NCBI GenBank assembly: GCA_910583875.1
Contig: CAJTXT010000001.1
Span: forward strand, 1 to 64,000
DNA from: an uncultured Vampirovibrio sp.
Lineage (GTDB): Bacteria; Cyanobacteriota; Vampirovibrionia; Gastranaerophilales; Gastranaerophilaceae
Length of the DNA stretch: 64,000 nt
Direction: 5' to 3'
Position numbers and translations under genes: made by a program. How positions within the stretch are numbered: the first letter of the stretch is position 1; every line of letters starts with the position of its first letter. Below the pieces are notes generated by a model that saw only the letters and a list, made by a program, of their open reading frames with translations, was not told the origin of the DNA and made no database searches. Positions 8,682 to 17,563 of this stretch are shown here, piece after piece.

Positions 8682-9150
8682 CTAATGTTTCTAAATCTTC
8701 GTGTAATTGTAATAATGACTTCTTATATTTAGGATGAACATAATCAGGAATTAATTCTAACAAAGGCACAATTGCAAAAGCTCTTTCATGCAAATGTTCA
8801 TGCGGGATTTTCAAATCAGGTTCATCTACAACCAAATCACCATAGAAAAGAATATCTATATCTATTTTTCTTGCTTCATAAGTATCAGAATAAGACTTTT
8901 CTCTGCCCATTTGAATTTCTGTATTTTTACATAATTCTAAAAGTTCACGAGGAGACAACTTAGTTTTAACTTCAATTACTCCGTTTACAAACCAGTCTAA
9001 ATCTCTATTGCCCCAAGGCTCTGTCTCATACAAACAAGAAGTACGGACAACCGTTACCATACCTGTCGATGACAACATTCTCACAGCTTGCTGCACATAT
9101 CCGACCTTATCGCCGATATTTGAACCTAAACACAAATACGCTATTGCCAT
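8644..9150 (-). CDS. folK: 2-amino-4-hydroxy-6-hydroxymethyldihydropteridine pyrophosphokinase
   Basis: 168 residues. LCLGSNIGD at the N-terminus, YETEPWG, and RKIDIDILFYGD with IPHEHLHERAFAIVPLLE are the HPPK catalytic and substrate-binding motifs. The enzyme transfers pyrophosphate from ATP to the pterin intermediate of folate synthesis in the cytoplasm. folB and folP are not adjacent. Its 3' end overlaps the following flavoprotein gene. Confidence 0.95.
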   Translation of the reverse strand: MAIAYLCLGSNIGDKVGYVQQAVRMLSSTGMVTVVRTSCLYETEPWGNRDLDWFVNGVIEVKTKLSPRELLELCKNTEIQMGREKSYSDTYEARKIDIDILFYGDLVVDEPDLKIPHEHLHERAFAIVPLLELIPDYVHPKYKKSLLQLHEDLETLDDVFLYGTRVDI

Positions 9151-9215
9151 TAGAATAAACTCCTTAACAACATTATATTATTTTTTTTCAAGTTTACAAC
9201 TATATTTTATACATA

Positions 9216-9420
9216 ATTAATATTTGTAATGAGAGATTTTTATAGCAGTTTTTCCTTAAATATGCTCAAATAATAGTCATAATGTCATGCTGAAACAAGT
9301 TCAGCATGACAGAAATGATGATAATATCAAATAAAATTCGAGTAAAAAGTCAAAAAACAATTTCAGCATGACTATTTTAGTTATTTTAGTAAAAAGTAAA
9401 GTTATATATAAATTCTTAAA
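9216..9420. repeat. Composite repeat region with palindromic core
   Basis: This 312-base intergenic stretch has no gene. It holds a palindromic core (9283-9311, TGTCATGCTGAAACAAGTTC... form), a second partial core TTTCAGCATGAC near 9361, and flanks (TATGCTCAAA...AGTCATAATG before; CTATTTTAGTTATTTTAG after) that recur around the repeats at 39203 and 60452. No FMN riboswitch is seen before ribE. Confidence 0.7.
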
Positions 9421-9463
9421 ATAATAAATATAAGTTTAAGTGCTTTTGTGCTAAAATTTAACT

Positions 9464-10105
9464 ATGTTTACGGGTTTAATTGAAGAACAAGGTCAAATAA
9501 AAAGCTGCAATATTTCATCAAAAGGAATGGAAATTATTGTTTTATGCAGCAAAATATTGTCTGACGTTCAAAATGGCGCAAGTATTTGTATTAATGGCGC
9601 CTGCCAAACTGTTACTGATTTTGGAAAAGATTTCATTAAAGTTCAAGCTTCTAATGAAACTCTAAAAGTAACAAACTATAAAAATCTAAAAACAGATGAC
9701 AAAGTTAACCTTGAACGTGCATTAACCTTAAATAAACGAATAGACGGCCACATAGTTTCAGGTCACGTAGACTGTACAGCTGAATTTATAGAAGCAAAAC
9801 AAGATGGTTTTTCTAAAACATTCTTTTTTAAATTACCGAATGAATTTGCAAAATATGTAATTTATAAAGGTTCTATTGCAATAAACGGCGTTAGCCTTAC
9901 AATTGCATCAATTGAAAATAATATATTTTCAGTTGAACTTATTCCCACAACATTAAATGAAGTAAATCTTGCTGATTTAAGAAAAGGCGATATTGTAAAC
10001 ATTGAAACTGATTTATTTGCAAAATATGTTGAAAAAATATTTAATTCAAAAGATAATACAAGTAAAATTAATTACGGTTTTTTAGCCGAGAACGGATTTA
10101 TTTAA
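9464..10105 (+). CDS. ribE: Riboflavin synthase, alpha subunit
   Basis: 213 residues with the two-fold repeated lumazine-binding domain: MFTGLIEEQG at the start, SICINGACQTV, then VSGHVDC and IAINGVSLTI in the second half. It dismutates two 6,7-dimethyl-8-ribityllumazine molecules to riboflavin. One base separates it from ribBA, so the two are co-transcribed. ribD and ribH are not in this window. Confidence 0.95.
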   Translation: MFTGLIEEQGQIKSCNISSKGMEIIVLCSKILSDVQNGASICINGACQTVTDFGKDFIKVQASNETLKVTNYKNLKTDDKVNLERALTLNKRIDGHIVSGHVDCTAEFIEAKQDGFSKTFFFKLPNEFAKYVIYKGSIAINGVSLTIASIENNIFSVELIPTTLNEVNLADLRKGDIVNIETDLFAKYVEKIFNSKDNTSKINYGFLAENGFI

Positions 10106-10106
10106 A

Positions 10107-11321
10107 ATGAGCGAAATTAAATTTAATACTATAGAAGACGCAATTGAAGATTTTAAAAACGGAAAACCTGTTATAGTTGCAGATGACGAAGACAGAGAAA
10201 ATGAAGGCGATGTAATTATTCCTGCTCAATTTGCAACAGCACAGGTGGTAAATTTCTTAATTTCAGAGTGTAAAGGGGTTCTTTGCTTGGCTCTAACAAG
10301 AGAAAGAGCTGAAAAATTAGGACTTTCAGAAATGGTAAGTCATAATACAGACCCAAAAGGTACAGCGTTTACTCAAAGTATTGATGCTTCTAAGAAATTT
10401 GGAGTTACTACAGGGGTTAGTGCTTATGACCGTGCAAAAACAATTGAAGTTGCAGTGGCAAATGACGCAATTCCTTCTGATTTATGCCGTCCAGGACACG
10501 TATTCCCTCTAATTGCAAGAGAAGGCGGTGTGCTTGAAAGAGTAGGACACACAGAAGCCTCTGTTGATTTAGCAAGACTTGCAGGGTTAACTCCCGCAGC
10601 TGTTATCTGCGAAATCGTTAACGAAGATGGAACAATGGCTCGCCGTGATGATTTGGTTAAGTTTTCGCAAAAGCATAACTTGAAATTTGTTACTGTTGCA
10701 CAGCTTATTGAATACAGACTTCAAAAAGAAATGTTTATGAAACGTGATGCAGTAGCCAATCTGCCATCTGACTTTGGTACTTTTAAAGTCTATGGATATA
10801 CAAATAAACTTGGCGGAATTGATCAGGTTGCAATTGTTAAAGATGACGGTTCTGACAAAATTCCAATGGTAAGAGTTCATAGTGAATGTTTAACAGGCGA
10901 CATTTTCCATTCTCAAAGATGTGATTGTCAAAATCAATTAGAAGCGGCACTTAGAAAAATTGAAGAATACGGAAAAGGTGCTTTAGTTTATATTAGAGGA
11001 CACGAAGGCAGAGGTATCGGTCTTGTTAATAAAATTAAAGCTTATGCACTTCAAGAACAAGGTGAAGATACAGTTCAAGCAAATATTTCATTAGGTTTTC
11101 AGCCTGATTTAAGAAACTATGGAATTGGTGCGCAAATTCTTAGAGATTTGGGCTACAATAAAATAAAACTTATTACAAATAACCCTACAAAAATAGTTGC
11201 GCTTAAAGGTTATGGACTCGAAATTACAGAAAGAGTTGCGCTAAAGACACCTTTGAATAAATATAACGAAAGATATATTCATACTAAAGTAGATAAAATG
11301 GAACACTTAATTGATTTATAA
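10107..11321 (+). CDS. ribBA: Bifunctional 3,4-dihydroxy-2-butanone-4-phosphate synthase / GTP cyclohydrolase II
   Basis: 404 residues. The N-terminal RibB domain carries DDEDRENEGDV and the RPGHVFPL motif; the C-terminal RibA domain carries VRVHSECLTGDIF with the zinc-binding Cys set HSQRCDCQNQL and the RGHEGRGIGL motif. Both entry reactions to riboflavin are therefore supplied by one protein. It is coupled to ribE and followed 11 bases later by a GNAT gene. Confidence 0.96.
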   Translation: MSEIKFNTIEDAIEDFKNGKPVIVADDEDRENEGDVIIPAQFATAQVVNFLISECKGVLCLALTRERAEKLGLSEMVSHNTDPKGTAFTQSIDASKKFGVTTGVSAYDRAKTIEVAVANDAIPSDLCRPGHVFPLIAREGGVLERVGHTEASVDLARLAGLTPAAVICEIVNEDGTMARRDDLVKFSQKHNLKFVTVAQLIEYRLQKEMFMKRDAVANLPSDFGTFKVYGYTNKLGGIDQVAIVKDDGSDKIPMVRVHSECLTGDIFHSQRCDCQNQLEAALRKIEEYGKGALVYIRGHEGRGIGLVNKIKAYALQEQGEDTVQANISLGFQPDLRNYGIGAQILRDLGYNKIKLITNNPTKIVALKGYGLEITERVALKTPLNKYNERYIHTKVDKMEHLIDL

Positions 11322-11332
11322 AGAGAGATATT

Positions 11333-12325
11333 ATGGCAAATATTACAATATACAAGGTTGAATCCTATAATCAAAATTATTTCAGAATATTTTCCGGTGT
11401 TTATAATGATTTTAAAGTAAACGCTGCTAAAGATTATAATTTTGAACTTGAACCATTAGCATATCCTAATTTTATTAAAAGCATTGAAGATGGTCTGTTA
11501 AAATGTTTAATTCTATTTGAAGATGACATTCCTACAGGCTTCCTTGTTTATACAACACTTATTTCAGAAGCTATTGAATTAAATATTATTCATTGTATTG
11601 GTGATGAAAATACAAATGCTAAACGTAAACTACTTTTAGAAAAATTCTTAGAAGAAACTTCTGATTTAATGAAAGAGAAAATAGTAACATACCCTATGTT
11701 AGGAAAACAGAGTGCTTTTGTTCAGGATATTCAAGAGTTTGGTTTTAAAATTGTAAATACCTCTGTTATGGGCTATAACTTATCTGATATAACAGCAATA
11801 AATAAAACTAAAGAAATTACTATTCCTAAACTTCCTAACGATTATTCAATATCTAATTGGAAAACTACATATTTCAAAGAAGCTGCAGATGTTATGCATC
11901 AAGCATTTAAAGAATCTTCTGATGCTTTATTTGACAGCCGATTTACAACAGTAAAAGGCTGCCGCGATATTTTAGAAAAAATTACAGAAAATGTATACGG
12001 ACAATTCTTGCCTGGTATTACTAAAGTTTTACTTTATAAAAAACATCCTGTAGGAATTTGTTTTGCAAATCTTACAAATGACAGTATTGCTAATATACCG
12101 ATTGCTGCAATTTTAAATAAGCATAGAAATTATGGTTTTGGCAAGATTTTATTAAAACAATTAGTTGATAACTTATTAGTTTCAGCTATTTCAGGCGGCT
12201 GGAATTTAAAAGAACTAAATGTAAGCTGCGATTCTGATAATTTTCCTGCTGTAAAAATGTATAATTCAGTTGGTTTTGTTGAAGAATATTCTTATCCTCA
12301 AGCATATCGACCAAAAAACATATAA
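11333..12325 (+). CDS. GNAT-family N-acetyltransferase (two-domain)
   Basis: 330 residues. The C-terminal half (about 165-325) is a GNAT fold with acetyl-CoA loop HRNYGFGKILL and the later NFPAVKMYNSVGF motif. The N-terminal half resembles a degenerate second GNAT domain. It probably acetylates a small molecule or protein amine; the substrate is unknown. GAGAGATATT precedes the ATG. It is in line with ribE-ribBA and may share their transcript, ending at the large hairpin directly after it. Confidence 0.8.
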   Translation: MANITIYKVESYNQNYFRIFSGVYNDFKVNAAKDYNFELEPLAYPNFIKSIEDGLLKCLILFEDDIPTGFLVYTTLISEAIELNIIHCIGDENTNAKRKLLLEKFLEETSDLMKEKIVTYPMLGKQSAFVQDIQEFGFKIVNTSVMGYNLSDITAINKTKEITIPKLPNDYSISNWKTTYFKEAADVMHQAFKESSDALFDSRFTTVKGCRDILEKITENVYGQFLPGITKVLLYKKHPVGICFANLTNDSIANIPIAAILNKHRNYGFGKILLKQLVDNLLVSAISGGWNLKELNVSCDSDNFPAVKMYNSVGFVEEYSYPQAYRPKNI

Positions 12326-12430
12326 AAAATACGAAAAAAGGATGCTGGATTGTTTTTTCGTCCTGTGATTTCGCGATACCTAAAATCAATGGACTTCAAA
12401 AACAATCCAGCATCCTTTTTTCGTATTTTT
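12325..12430. repeat. Long perfect hairpin (33-bp arms, 40-nt loop)
   Basis: Arms 12325-12357 and 12398-12430 are perfect reverse complements over 33 bases (core AAAGGATGCTGGATTG); the loop spans 12358-12397. It starts at the GNAT stop codon and ends six bases before the minus-strand small ORF. The arm ends in T5, so it may terminate both genes, but it is much longer than an ordinary terminator. Confidence 0.9.
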
Positions 12431-12435
12431 ATACT

Positions 12436-12639
12436 TTAATTATTGCTGAACACGACCTTCATCGTCGCCAGATTTTTTATCGACAGCATTTTATGCTTAA
12501 TTTTCTGTTCTTCATTAATATTAAATATTCTTATAATACGTTGTATTTCTTCAACTTTTTTACGTGAATCCAATTTATATACATTCTTTACTGGTTCACA
12601 AATTGTTCCCAAAACCCCATTCAATTGTTCTTCGTTCAT
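12436..12639 (-). CDS. Small hypothetical protein (67 aa)
   Basis: 67 charged residues (MNEEQLNGVL...), no membrane segment, no recognised motif. AGGGGAAAAG stands directly before the ATG, which favours this frame over the overlapping plus-strand open frame. Probably helical and cytoplasmic. No function assigned. Confidence 0.5.
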   Translation of the reverse strand: MNEEQLNGVLGTICEPVKNVYKLDSRKKVEEIQRIIRIFNINEEQKIKHKMLSIKNLATMKVVFSNN

Positions 12640-12771
12640 CTTTTCCCCTGTTAAAAATAAAAGTCTAAAATCCTCTATATTTTATATAAGTTTTTTTAGC
12701 TGAAAGAATTGCCTTTTTATTTAACAATTGTTAAAATTTATTTAACATTATATAAAAAGGAGATTTTTCTT

Positions 12772-13215
12772 ATGATTATTGATGATTTAGCCAATTCTGA
12801 AAAATATATTAGCTTACATAAAGATTTTAAATTAGTTTTTGACTTCTTAAAAAATAATGATTTGAGCAAATTAGAATGCGGGAAACATGCTTTAAGAGGA
12901 GACGAAGTATTTTTTAATCTTCAAGAATACGAAACAAAACAAACACAAAAATTAGAAGCACATAAAAAATATATTGATATTCAAGTAGTTGCTATTGGTG
13001 AAGAATTTATGGGCTATACAAATCTTGAGAATACAACTGTTAGTGAAGAATATAATGAAGAAAAAGATGTTATGTTCTTAAACGGAAAAGTTGATAAACT
13101 ATTAGCTACAAATAAAAACTTTTTAATCTTCTATCCTGAAGATGCACACATGCCTGCTTTAGCAGTTAATGAACCAAAACATGTTAAAAAAGCCATATTT
13201 AAGATTTTAAAATAA
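12772..13215 (+). CDS. YhcH/YjgK/YiaL family (DUF386) protein
   Basis: 147 residues from the ATG at 12772, which has AAAAGGAG at ideal distance. HKKYIDIQVVAIGEEFMGY and the C-terminal FYPEDAHMPALA with VKKAIFKI are DUF386 motifs. These cupin-like proteins act on sugars; relatives include the beta subunit of the evolved beta-galactosidase Ebg and proteins linked to sialic acid use. The substrate here is unknown. The stop codon directly abuts the next start. Confidence 0.85.
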   Translation: MIIDDLANSEKYISLHKDFKLVFDFLKNNDLSKLECGKHALRGDEVFFNLQEYETKQTQKLEAHKKYIDIQVVAIGEEFMGYTNLENTTVSEEYNEEKDVMFLNGKVDKLLATNKNFLIFYPEDAHMPALAVNEPKHVKKAIFKILK

Positions 13216-13872
13216 ATGACAAACACAGACGTAAAAAACCTGTTCAATAAAATCGCACAAAAATATAATTTTATGAACAATATAATTTCGTTTGGTCTTC
13301 ATAAACTAGTTAAAGAACAAGCGATAAAAGCATTAGAGATAAAACCAAAATCAAAAGTGCTGGATTTATGCTGCGGGACAGGGGATTTAGGTGCAATTAT
13401 AAAAAAATTATATCCAGACTGCGATGTAATTGGTGCAGATTTTTCAAAAGCCATGCTTGAAATAGCAAGAAAAAATAATAACAATATTACTTATTGGGAA
13501 GTTGATGCAAGAAAGCTTCCTTTTGAGAAAAACTCTTTTGACTACATAGTTATGGGATTTGGACTAAGAAATATTCCAGAAAAAAATAAAGTATTAGAAG
13601 AAATTTACCGAGTATTAAAAACAAACGGTAAGTTTTTGCAAATTGATTTTGGTAAGCATAATTTAGCAAGCGAAATTTTAGATGTATTTATACTAACCGC
13701 TGCAAAGCTTTTTTATAAAAATACAAAACCTTATAAATATTTAATTTTATCTAAAAGAAATTTTTTAGAACCCGATGAATTAATTGAAATATATAAATTT
13801 AATAAATTCAAATATTTAACACATAAAAATATCTTATTTGATGTTATTTCATATCAAATTGCTGAAAAATAA
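13216..13872 (+). CDS. UbiE/MenG-type SAM-dependent methyltransferase
   Basis: 218 residues. FNKIAQKYNFMNNIISFG at the N-terminus, VLDLCCGTGDLG (SAM-binding motif I) and YIVMGFGLRNIPE match the ubiquinone/menaquinone C-methyltransferase family; VVDYQIA-like ending (ISYQIAEK) also fits. By analogy it would methylate demethylmenaquinone, but no other men gene is nearby, so I leave the symbol open. Its ATG touches the stop codon of the DUF386 gene, implying coupling. Confidence 0.8.
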   Translation: MTNTDVKNLFNKIAQKYNFMNNIISFGLHKLVKEQAIKALEIKPKSKVLDLCCGTGDLGAIIKKLYPDCDVIGADFSKAMLEIARKNNNNITYWEVDARKLPFEKNSFDYIVMGFGLRNIPEKNKVLEEIYRVLKTNGKFLQIDFGKHNLASEILDVFILTAAKLFYKNTKPYKYLILSKRNFLEPDELIEIYKFNKFKYLTHKNILFDVISYQIAEK

Positions 13873-13894
13873 AATAGAAAATTAATAAAGCTGT

Positions 13895-14923
13895 TCATTC
13901 TATTTCTTCAAATGCATTTTGAAATTGCCATTTTTTATTAATATCAACAAGTGAATTAAATCTAATTAATTCAAGTTTAAATTTTTCATATAAAAATCGA
14001 TGATTTATTATGGCATTTGCGCCATCATTATTAAAAATTTGAGACGAAAGATTATATAAATGTACAATATATGGAATATTATCACCTCTTCCTTGTAGTT
14101 TTAAATGCTTAACCCCAGATTTTATTAAAGTATTAATTTCAACTGTTGAAAGAGCTGGAACAGATTTATATTGTTCCAGATAAGAATATTTATCTCTATA
14201 GCAGTCATATCTTTTATTAATATTTTCTTGAGTTTTATGAAACTTAGCGTGAAAAGTATAATGAGATGGTGCATATGGACAATTGTTTATGCATAAAGCA
14301 TTTATTAACACTTCAACTTTTGAAATATTATCAATTAGAACAGGATTTTTTGCTAATACATTTTTAGCATACTCCGAACGTAAAACAACTATGTCATATT
14401 CTTTTAATAATCTATTATAATAGATTGTTTCATTTTCAATTGTTGGTTCTTGCTCAATATTAAATCCTTGAAATCTATAAATTGGTTTCAAAATAGAAGC
14501 AACAACTGTTGAAGATGGATTTTTCTCTTTTATATAATTTTTTAAAATATCAGATGAAACTATAAATCGTGCACCATGTTCTATAAAAAAATCAAGAAGC
14601 CAATTTTCATATTCATTATTAAGCTCATCTTTAGTGATATCTATTCTTGAGAAATTAATAGTTGGAATACCATGATGAATATTTATAACATAATTAAAAA
14701 CTCTTTCAATTAAATCTTTTTCAAGTTTACCTTTAACTATAGGAGATCTTCCACCAGACCATGCTGACATAGGCGAGCCATAAACATTTACATTCAATCT
14801 ATTAAAACATAAACTATCCAGCAATGACTGCATAGCACCAAAAAGCATCTCATACTGAAATAAACAAGGTAAAGACCATATAATGTTGTTCCCATATTTA
14901 TATATTGAAGAATTATTTTCCAT
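13895..14923 (-). CDS. Peptidase U32-like protein of the radical-SAM peptide locus
   Basis: 342 residues, no signal peptide. The motifs VEVLINALCINNCPYAPSHY (Cys pair, about residue 208-225) and GVKHLKLQGRG (about 275) resemble the conserved Cys cluster and LKIEGR-type motif of U32 peptidase/hydroxylase-related TIM barrels, but similarity is limited. GSPMSAWSGGRSP near residue 50 may be a substrate loop. It lies 15 bases after the ATP-grasp gene and is the last gene in the minus-strand cluster. U32 relatives include proteases and iron-sulfur-dependent tRNA or quinone hydroxylases, so a tailoring or processing role is inference only. Confidence 0.6.
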   Translation of the reverse strand: MENNSSIYKYGNNIIWSLPCLFQYEMLFGAMQSLLDSLCFNRLNVNVYGSPMSAWSGGRSPIVKGKLEKDLIERVFNYVINIHHGIPTINFSRIDITKDELNNEYENWLLDFFIEHGARFIVSSDILKNYIKEKNPSSTVVASILKPIYRFQGFNIEQEPTIENETIYYNRLLKEYDIVVLRSEYAKNVLAKNPVLIDNISKVEVLINALCINNCPYAPSHYTFHAKFHKTQENINKRYDCYRDKYSYLEQYKSVPALSTVEINTLIKSGVKHLKLQGRGDNIPYIVHLYNLSSQIFNNDGANAIINHRFLYEKFKLELIRFNSLVDINKKWQFQNAFEEIE

Positions 14924-14938
14924 AATAAAAATTCCTTT

Positions 14939-15835
14939 CTAAATTTTTAGCTTTAATCCGTAAAGTAAATCATATTTTTCATCTGAAAAAGAACAAAAGC
15001 CCGAATATGGAGTAAATGTCATCTCGCAAAAATAAATTTCATTATTTATTTCCATAAAGTCAACACGCACAAAATCAATATCTTTACATAGCTTTGATGC
15101 ATATTCTATTACTTTATCTTTATTACTACAAAGAAAATCCTCTACACCATTTTCCCAGTTTATAAAAAAAGACTGCTTTTCCCATTTAATATTGAAAAAA
15201 CATTGGTCTAATCTATAATATTCATCAATTCGAATAGGATATCTATACAATATTATTTCTGGTTTTCCATTAAAACAAAAAACCTCATAATCTTTTATTT
15301 TATCGCCATCAGCTAAAAGTTCTTCTGCAAAAATTTTAGGTTCTATATCTTGATATTGAAGTTCGTAATAACTCCAATAAGCATAATTAATATTTAAAAC
15401 CTTATTATAAAATTTTTCCAGTTTTTTATAATCTGATGCTTGTAATAAATTTTTATCATCTATTACAATATTTGTATCCCAAGCATGATTTGTTTTTAAT
15501 ATAAATCTGGCAGGTAATTTGTCAAAATTGAGGTTTCTAAACGAATCAGAAACTTGATATATTTTTGCATATTTAAGTTCTGGAACAATTTTATTTATAT
15601 ATTTTTTTACCTCAATTTTATCTGTTAAATTTTTCTTTTGTTCAGTTATGCCATATAACTTAATCCATTGAATTTTTTCACTCAATTTTTCGGGAAAATT
15701 AAAATTTAAATTTCCCAGTTTTGATTTCTTATACTTATATATCAAAACTAATTTATACAAGAAAACAGGAATACATCTAAAGAACAAATATCTTAAATAA
15801 TATCTTGGAGTATAAGAATCAAAAATTTTAATCAT
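14939..15835 (-). CDS. TupA-like ATP-grasp protein
   Basis: 298 residues. FPEKLSEKIQWIKLY, RFILKTNHAWDTNIVIDD, KIFAEELLADGDKIKDYEVF and FVRVDFMEINNEIYFCEMTFTP are typical of the TupA-like ATP-grasp family; the last contains acidic metal ligands. ATP-grasp enzymes join a carboxylate to an amine or similar nucleophile via acyl phosphate. TupA relatives are usually found in cell-wall teichuronopeptide or surface-polymer clusters; here the neighbour is a radical SAM peptide maturase, so a peptide ligation or capping step is possible (inference). Twelve bases separate it from the upstream maturase gene. Confidence 0.8.
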   Translation of the reverse strand: MIKIFDSYTPRYYLRYLFFRCIPVFLYKLVLIYKYKKSKLGNLNFNFPEKLSEKIQWIKLYGITEQKKNLTDKIEVKKYINKIVPELKYAKIYQVSDSFRNLNFDKLPARFILKTNHAWDTNIVIDDKNLLQASDYKKLEKFYNKVLNINYAYWSYYELQYQDIEPKIFAEELLADGDKIKDYEVFCFNGKPEIILYRYPIRIDEYYRLDQCFFNIKWEKQSFFINWENGVEDFLCSNKDKVIEYASKLCKDIDFVRVDFMEINNEIYFCEMTFTPYSGFCSFSDEKYDLLYGLKLKI

Positions 15836-15847
15836 TTTTATGTCATG

Positions 15848-17242
15848 CTAAATATTTAATAACTTGGCAGCCTTCATTTTAATTTTTGCAATCTCACAAA
15901 AATCACTATATGGCTGCATATAAAAACCAGCTGTGTATGCTATTCCTGGACAATAACCGCAATACTTGCAATATTCTTCTTTATAACATTGTTCTAAATC
16001 TAGAATCTTTTGAGATTTTAATATATTCAACTTCGATTTTTTATTTTGGTCCTTCCAAATAGCAATAAGTGAATCATTATTGCAATTTCCTAATAATATT
16101 TTTAATGCAGGACAAGGATATACATTTAAATTAGGATCTATTGAAAGACCAGTACTTGCCCCACCACATAATTGTTCATTTTGAAACTTTTCATTAATAT
16201 TTAATGCTGGATTATTATTTATAAATGCTGATGAATTATTATCTAATAATAAATTTAACAATTGTTCATTTGTTATTTTTACTTTTCTGTTTGTTTTTTC
16301 TGGGTTATCTAATAACGTATAATCTACAGAAAAAGCAATATTATTTTTCTTTGCAAATTTAGAAACATCTGTATATTCATAAGCATTAATATTAGTTAAG
16401 AAGCATTTTATTTCAATATTTATATTATTTTCTTTTAATATTTTTATTACATTTAATGTTTTTTGATAAGAACCAACAACCCCTGTAATTGTATCGTGTA
16501 TTTCAGGTTTCATACTATAAAGACTTAAGGAAATTCTATACGGATGCAAATTTATTATTCGTTCTAATAGTATTTTATTATCATATAATAATTGACCATT
16601 TGTCAAAAATTCTAATGCTATCTTTTTTTCTCGAATATAGCTTATAATTTCCAAAAAATTTGGATTTAAAGTGCATTCTCCACCCGTCAATGTTATATAG
16701 AAAACACCAAGTTCATAAGCATCGTCAATAACTTTTTTTATATCATTTAATTTAATATTAGATGTTTTTAAATTTTTATCATTATAACAGTGTATACATT
16801 TTAAATTACAATTATATGTCAGCTCAAAACATAATCGTGGCATAAATCCCATTGATATAATTATTCCTGACATTTTATTCTCAAATTCTGCAAATTCTTC
16901 AATAGAAGAATTTTGTATTTGTTTATCTTTATTGTCAATACAACTATATTCATTTCTATCTATTTTATTAATCAATAATATATTTATAGAAACTAATTCT
17001 TCTAAAAAAGATTCTATTTCAGAATCTAATCCATTACTTTTTGAAAAATTGATTATTTCATAATAATCTCTTTGTTTTTCTAAAAGAAATTTAAATAAAA
17101 TAGCTGCAGAATCTTCCAACACAATAAACTCATTTGTCTTTTGATTAAAAATAAAAGCTATATTCTTATTTTCTGTGCAGTAAACATGAGCTGATATCCA
17201 TTCTGCTACATATACATTAGCATTAATAGCCCCAATTTGCAT
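15848..17242 (-). CDS. PqqD-like/radical SAM/SPASM peptide maturase
   Basis: 464 residues. Residues 1-95 look like a PqqD-type peptide-recognition domain (NEFIVLEDSAAILFKFL, then an acidic helix ending ELVSINILL). The radical SAM core carries Cys145-x3-Cys149-x2-Cys152 (CNLKCIHC) and GGE at 187-189. The C-terminal SPASM region has Cys residues in QLCGGAS, YPCPALK and the CYKEEYCKYCGYCPG cluster, for auxiliary iron-sulfur clusters. Such enzymes install thioether or C-C links in ribosomal peptides. Its ATG lies inside the 3' end of the 44-codon Cys-rich peptide gene with AGGAG upstream, implying tight coupling. I do not recognise a named subfamily. Confidence 0.85.
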   Translation of the reverse strand: MQIGAINANVYVAEWISAHVYCTENKNIAFIFNQKTNEFIVLEDSAAILFKFLLEKQRDYYEIINFSKSNGLDSEIESFLEELVSINILLINKIDRNEYSCIDNKDKQIQNSSIEEFAEFENKMSGIIISMGFMPRLCFELTYNCNLKCIHCYNDKNLKTSNIKLNDIKKVIDDAYELGVFYITLTGGECTLNPNFLEIISYIREKKIALEFLTNGQLLYDNKILLERIINLHPYRISLSLYSMKPEIHDTITGVVGSYQKTLNVIKILKENNINIEIKCFLTNINAYEYTDVSKFAKKNNIAFSVDYTLLDNPEKTNRKVKITNEQLLNLLLDNNSSAFINNNPALNINEKFQNEQLCGGASTGLSIDPNLNVYPCPALKILLGNCNNDSLIAIWKDQNKKSKLNILKSQKILDLEQCYKEEYCKYCGYCPGIAYTAGFYMQPYSDFCEIAKIKMKAAKLLNI

Positions 17243-17357
17243 ACCTAAATTCTCCTATAAGTTTATAACATACGCCACAAGACATTCTTGTACATGGGCA
17301 GCCGCCATTCACAATAATAGAAAATTTAATACGTTTTGCTATAACTAATTTTTTCAT
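17223..17357 (-). CDS. Candidate RiPP precursor peptide (44 aa, Cys-rich)
   Basis: 44 codons, too short for usual gene callers. The N-terminal half is basic and hydrophobic (MKKLVIAKRIKFSIIVN), followed by a GG pair and GGCPCTRMSCGVC with four Cys (20, 22, 27, 30), and an aromatic tail EFRYANWGY. GGAAGAAGA precedes the ATG. The last 20 bases overlap the start of the radical SAM/SPASM gene. Leader plus GG plus Cys-rich core directly before a PqqD-like maturase is the normal layout of a radical-SAM RiPP. Not a SCIFF peptide (only four Cys). Confidence 0.7.
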   Translation of the reverse strand: MKKLVIAKRIKFSIIVNGGCPCTRMSCGVCYKLIGEFRYANWGY

Positions 17358-17414
17358 TCTTCTTCCTTTTTTTTAATTCCAAATTTACAATTGTAATAAT
17401 ACATTATTAAAAAT

Positions 17415-17448
17415 GTAAACCCTATAATTTAAAGGTTATTCGGTTTAC
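17415..17448. promoter_or_regulatory. Possible operator in the divergent peptide/MerR intergenic region
   Basis: Inverted arms GTAAACC (17415-17421) and GGTTTAC (17442-17448) are 20 bases apart, about the spacing of MerR-type promoter dyads. On the minus strand TTTACA overlaps the left arm and TACAAT follows 18 bases later, a possible promoter of the peptide operon. A perfect 12-base palindrome TTACAATTGTAA lies at 17385-17396. Function is inferred only. Confidence 0.35.
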
Positions 17449-17563
17449 TTATGTATTTTAATACCTATGTTTATATTTGTCAATATACATCTTTTATATG
17501 GTAATTAAAAAACCCATATTTTGTAGTATTTTATCTCAATCTATAATTAAAAAAGAGGTAACT

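Noticed and set aside
9381..9463. FMN riboswitch before ribE
   Set aside because: No AGGGGCGG-type or other conserved RFN segments; the region is a dispersed repeat and AT-rich leader.
12443..12703. Plus-strand 86-aa frame
   Set aside because: Overlaps the minus-strand small ORF that has a proper ribosome site; hydrophobic pattern is that of an antisense shadow.
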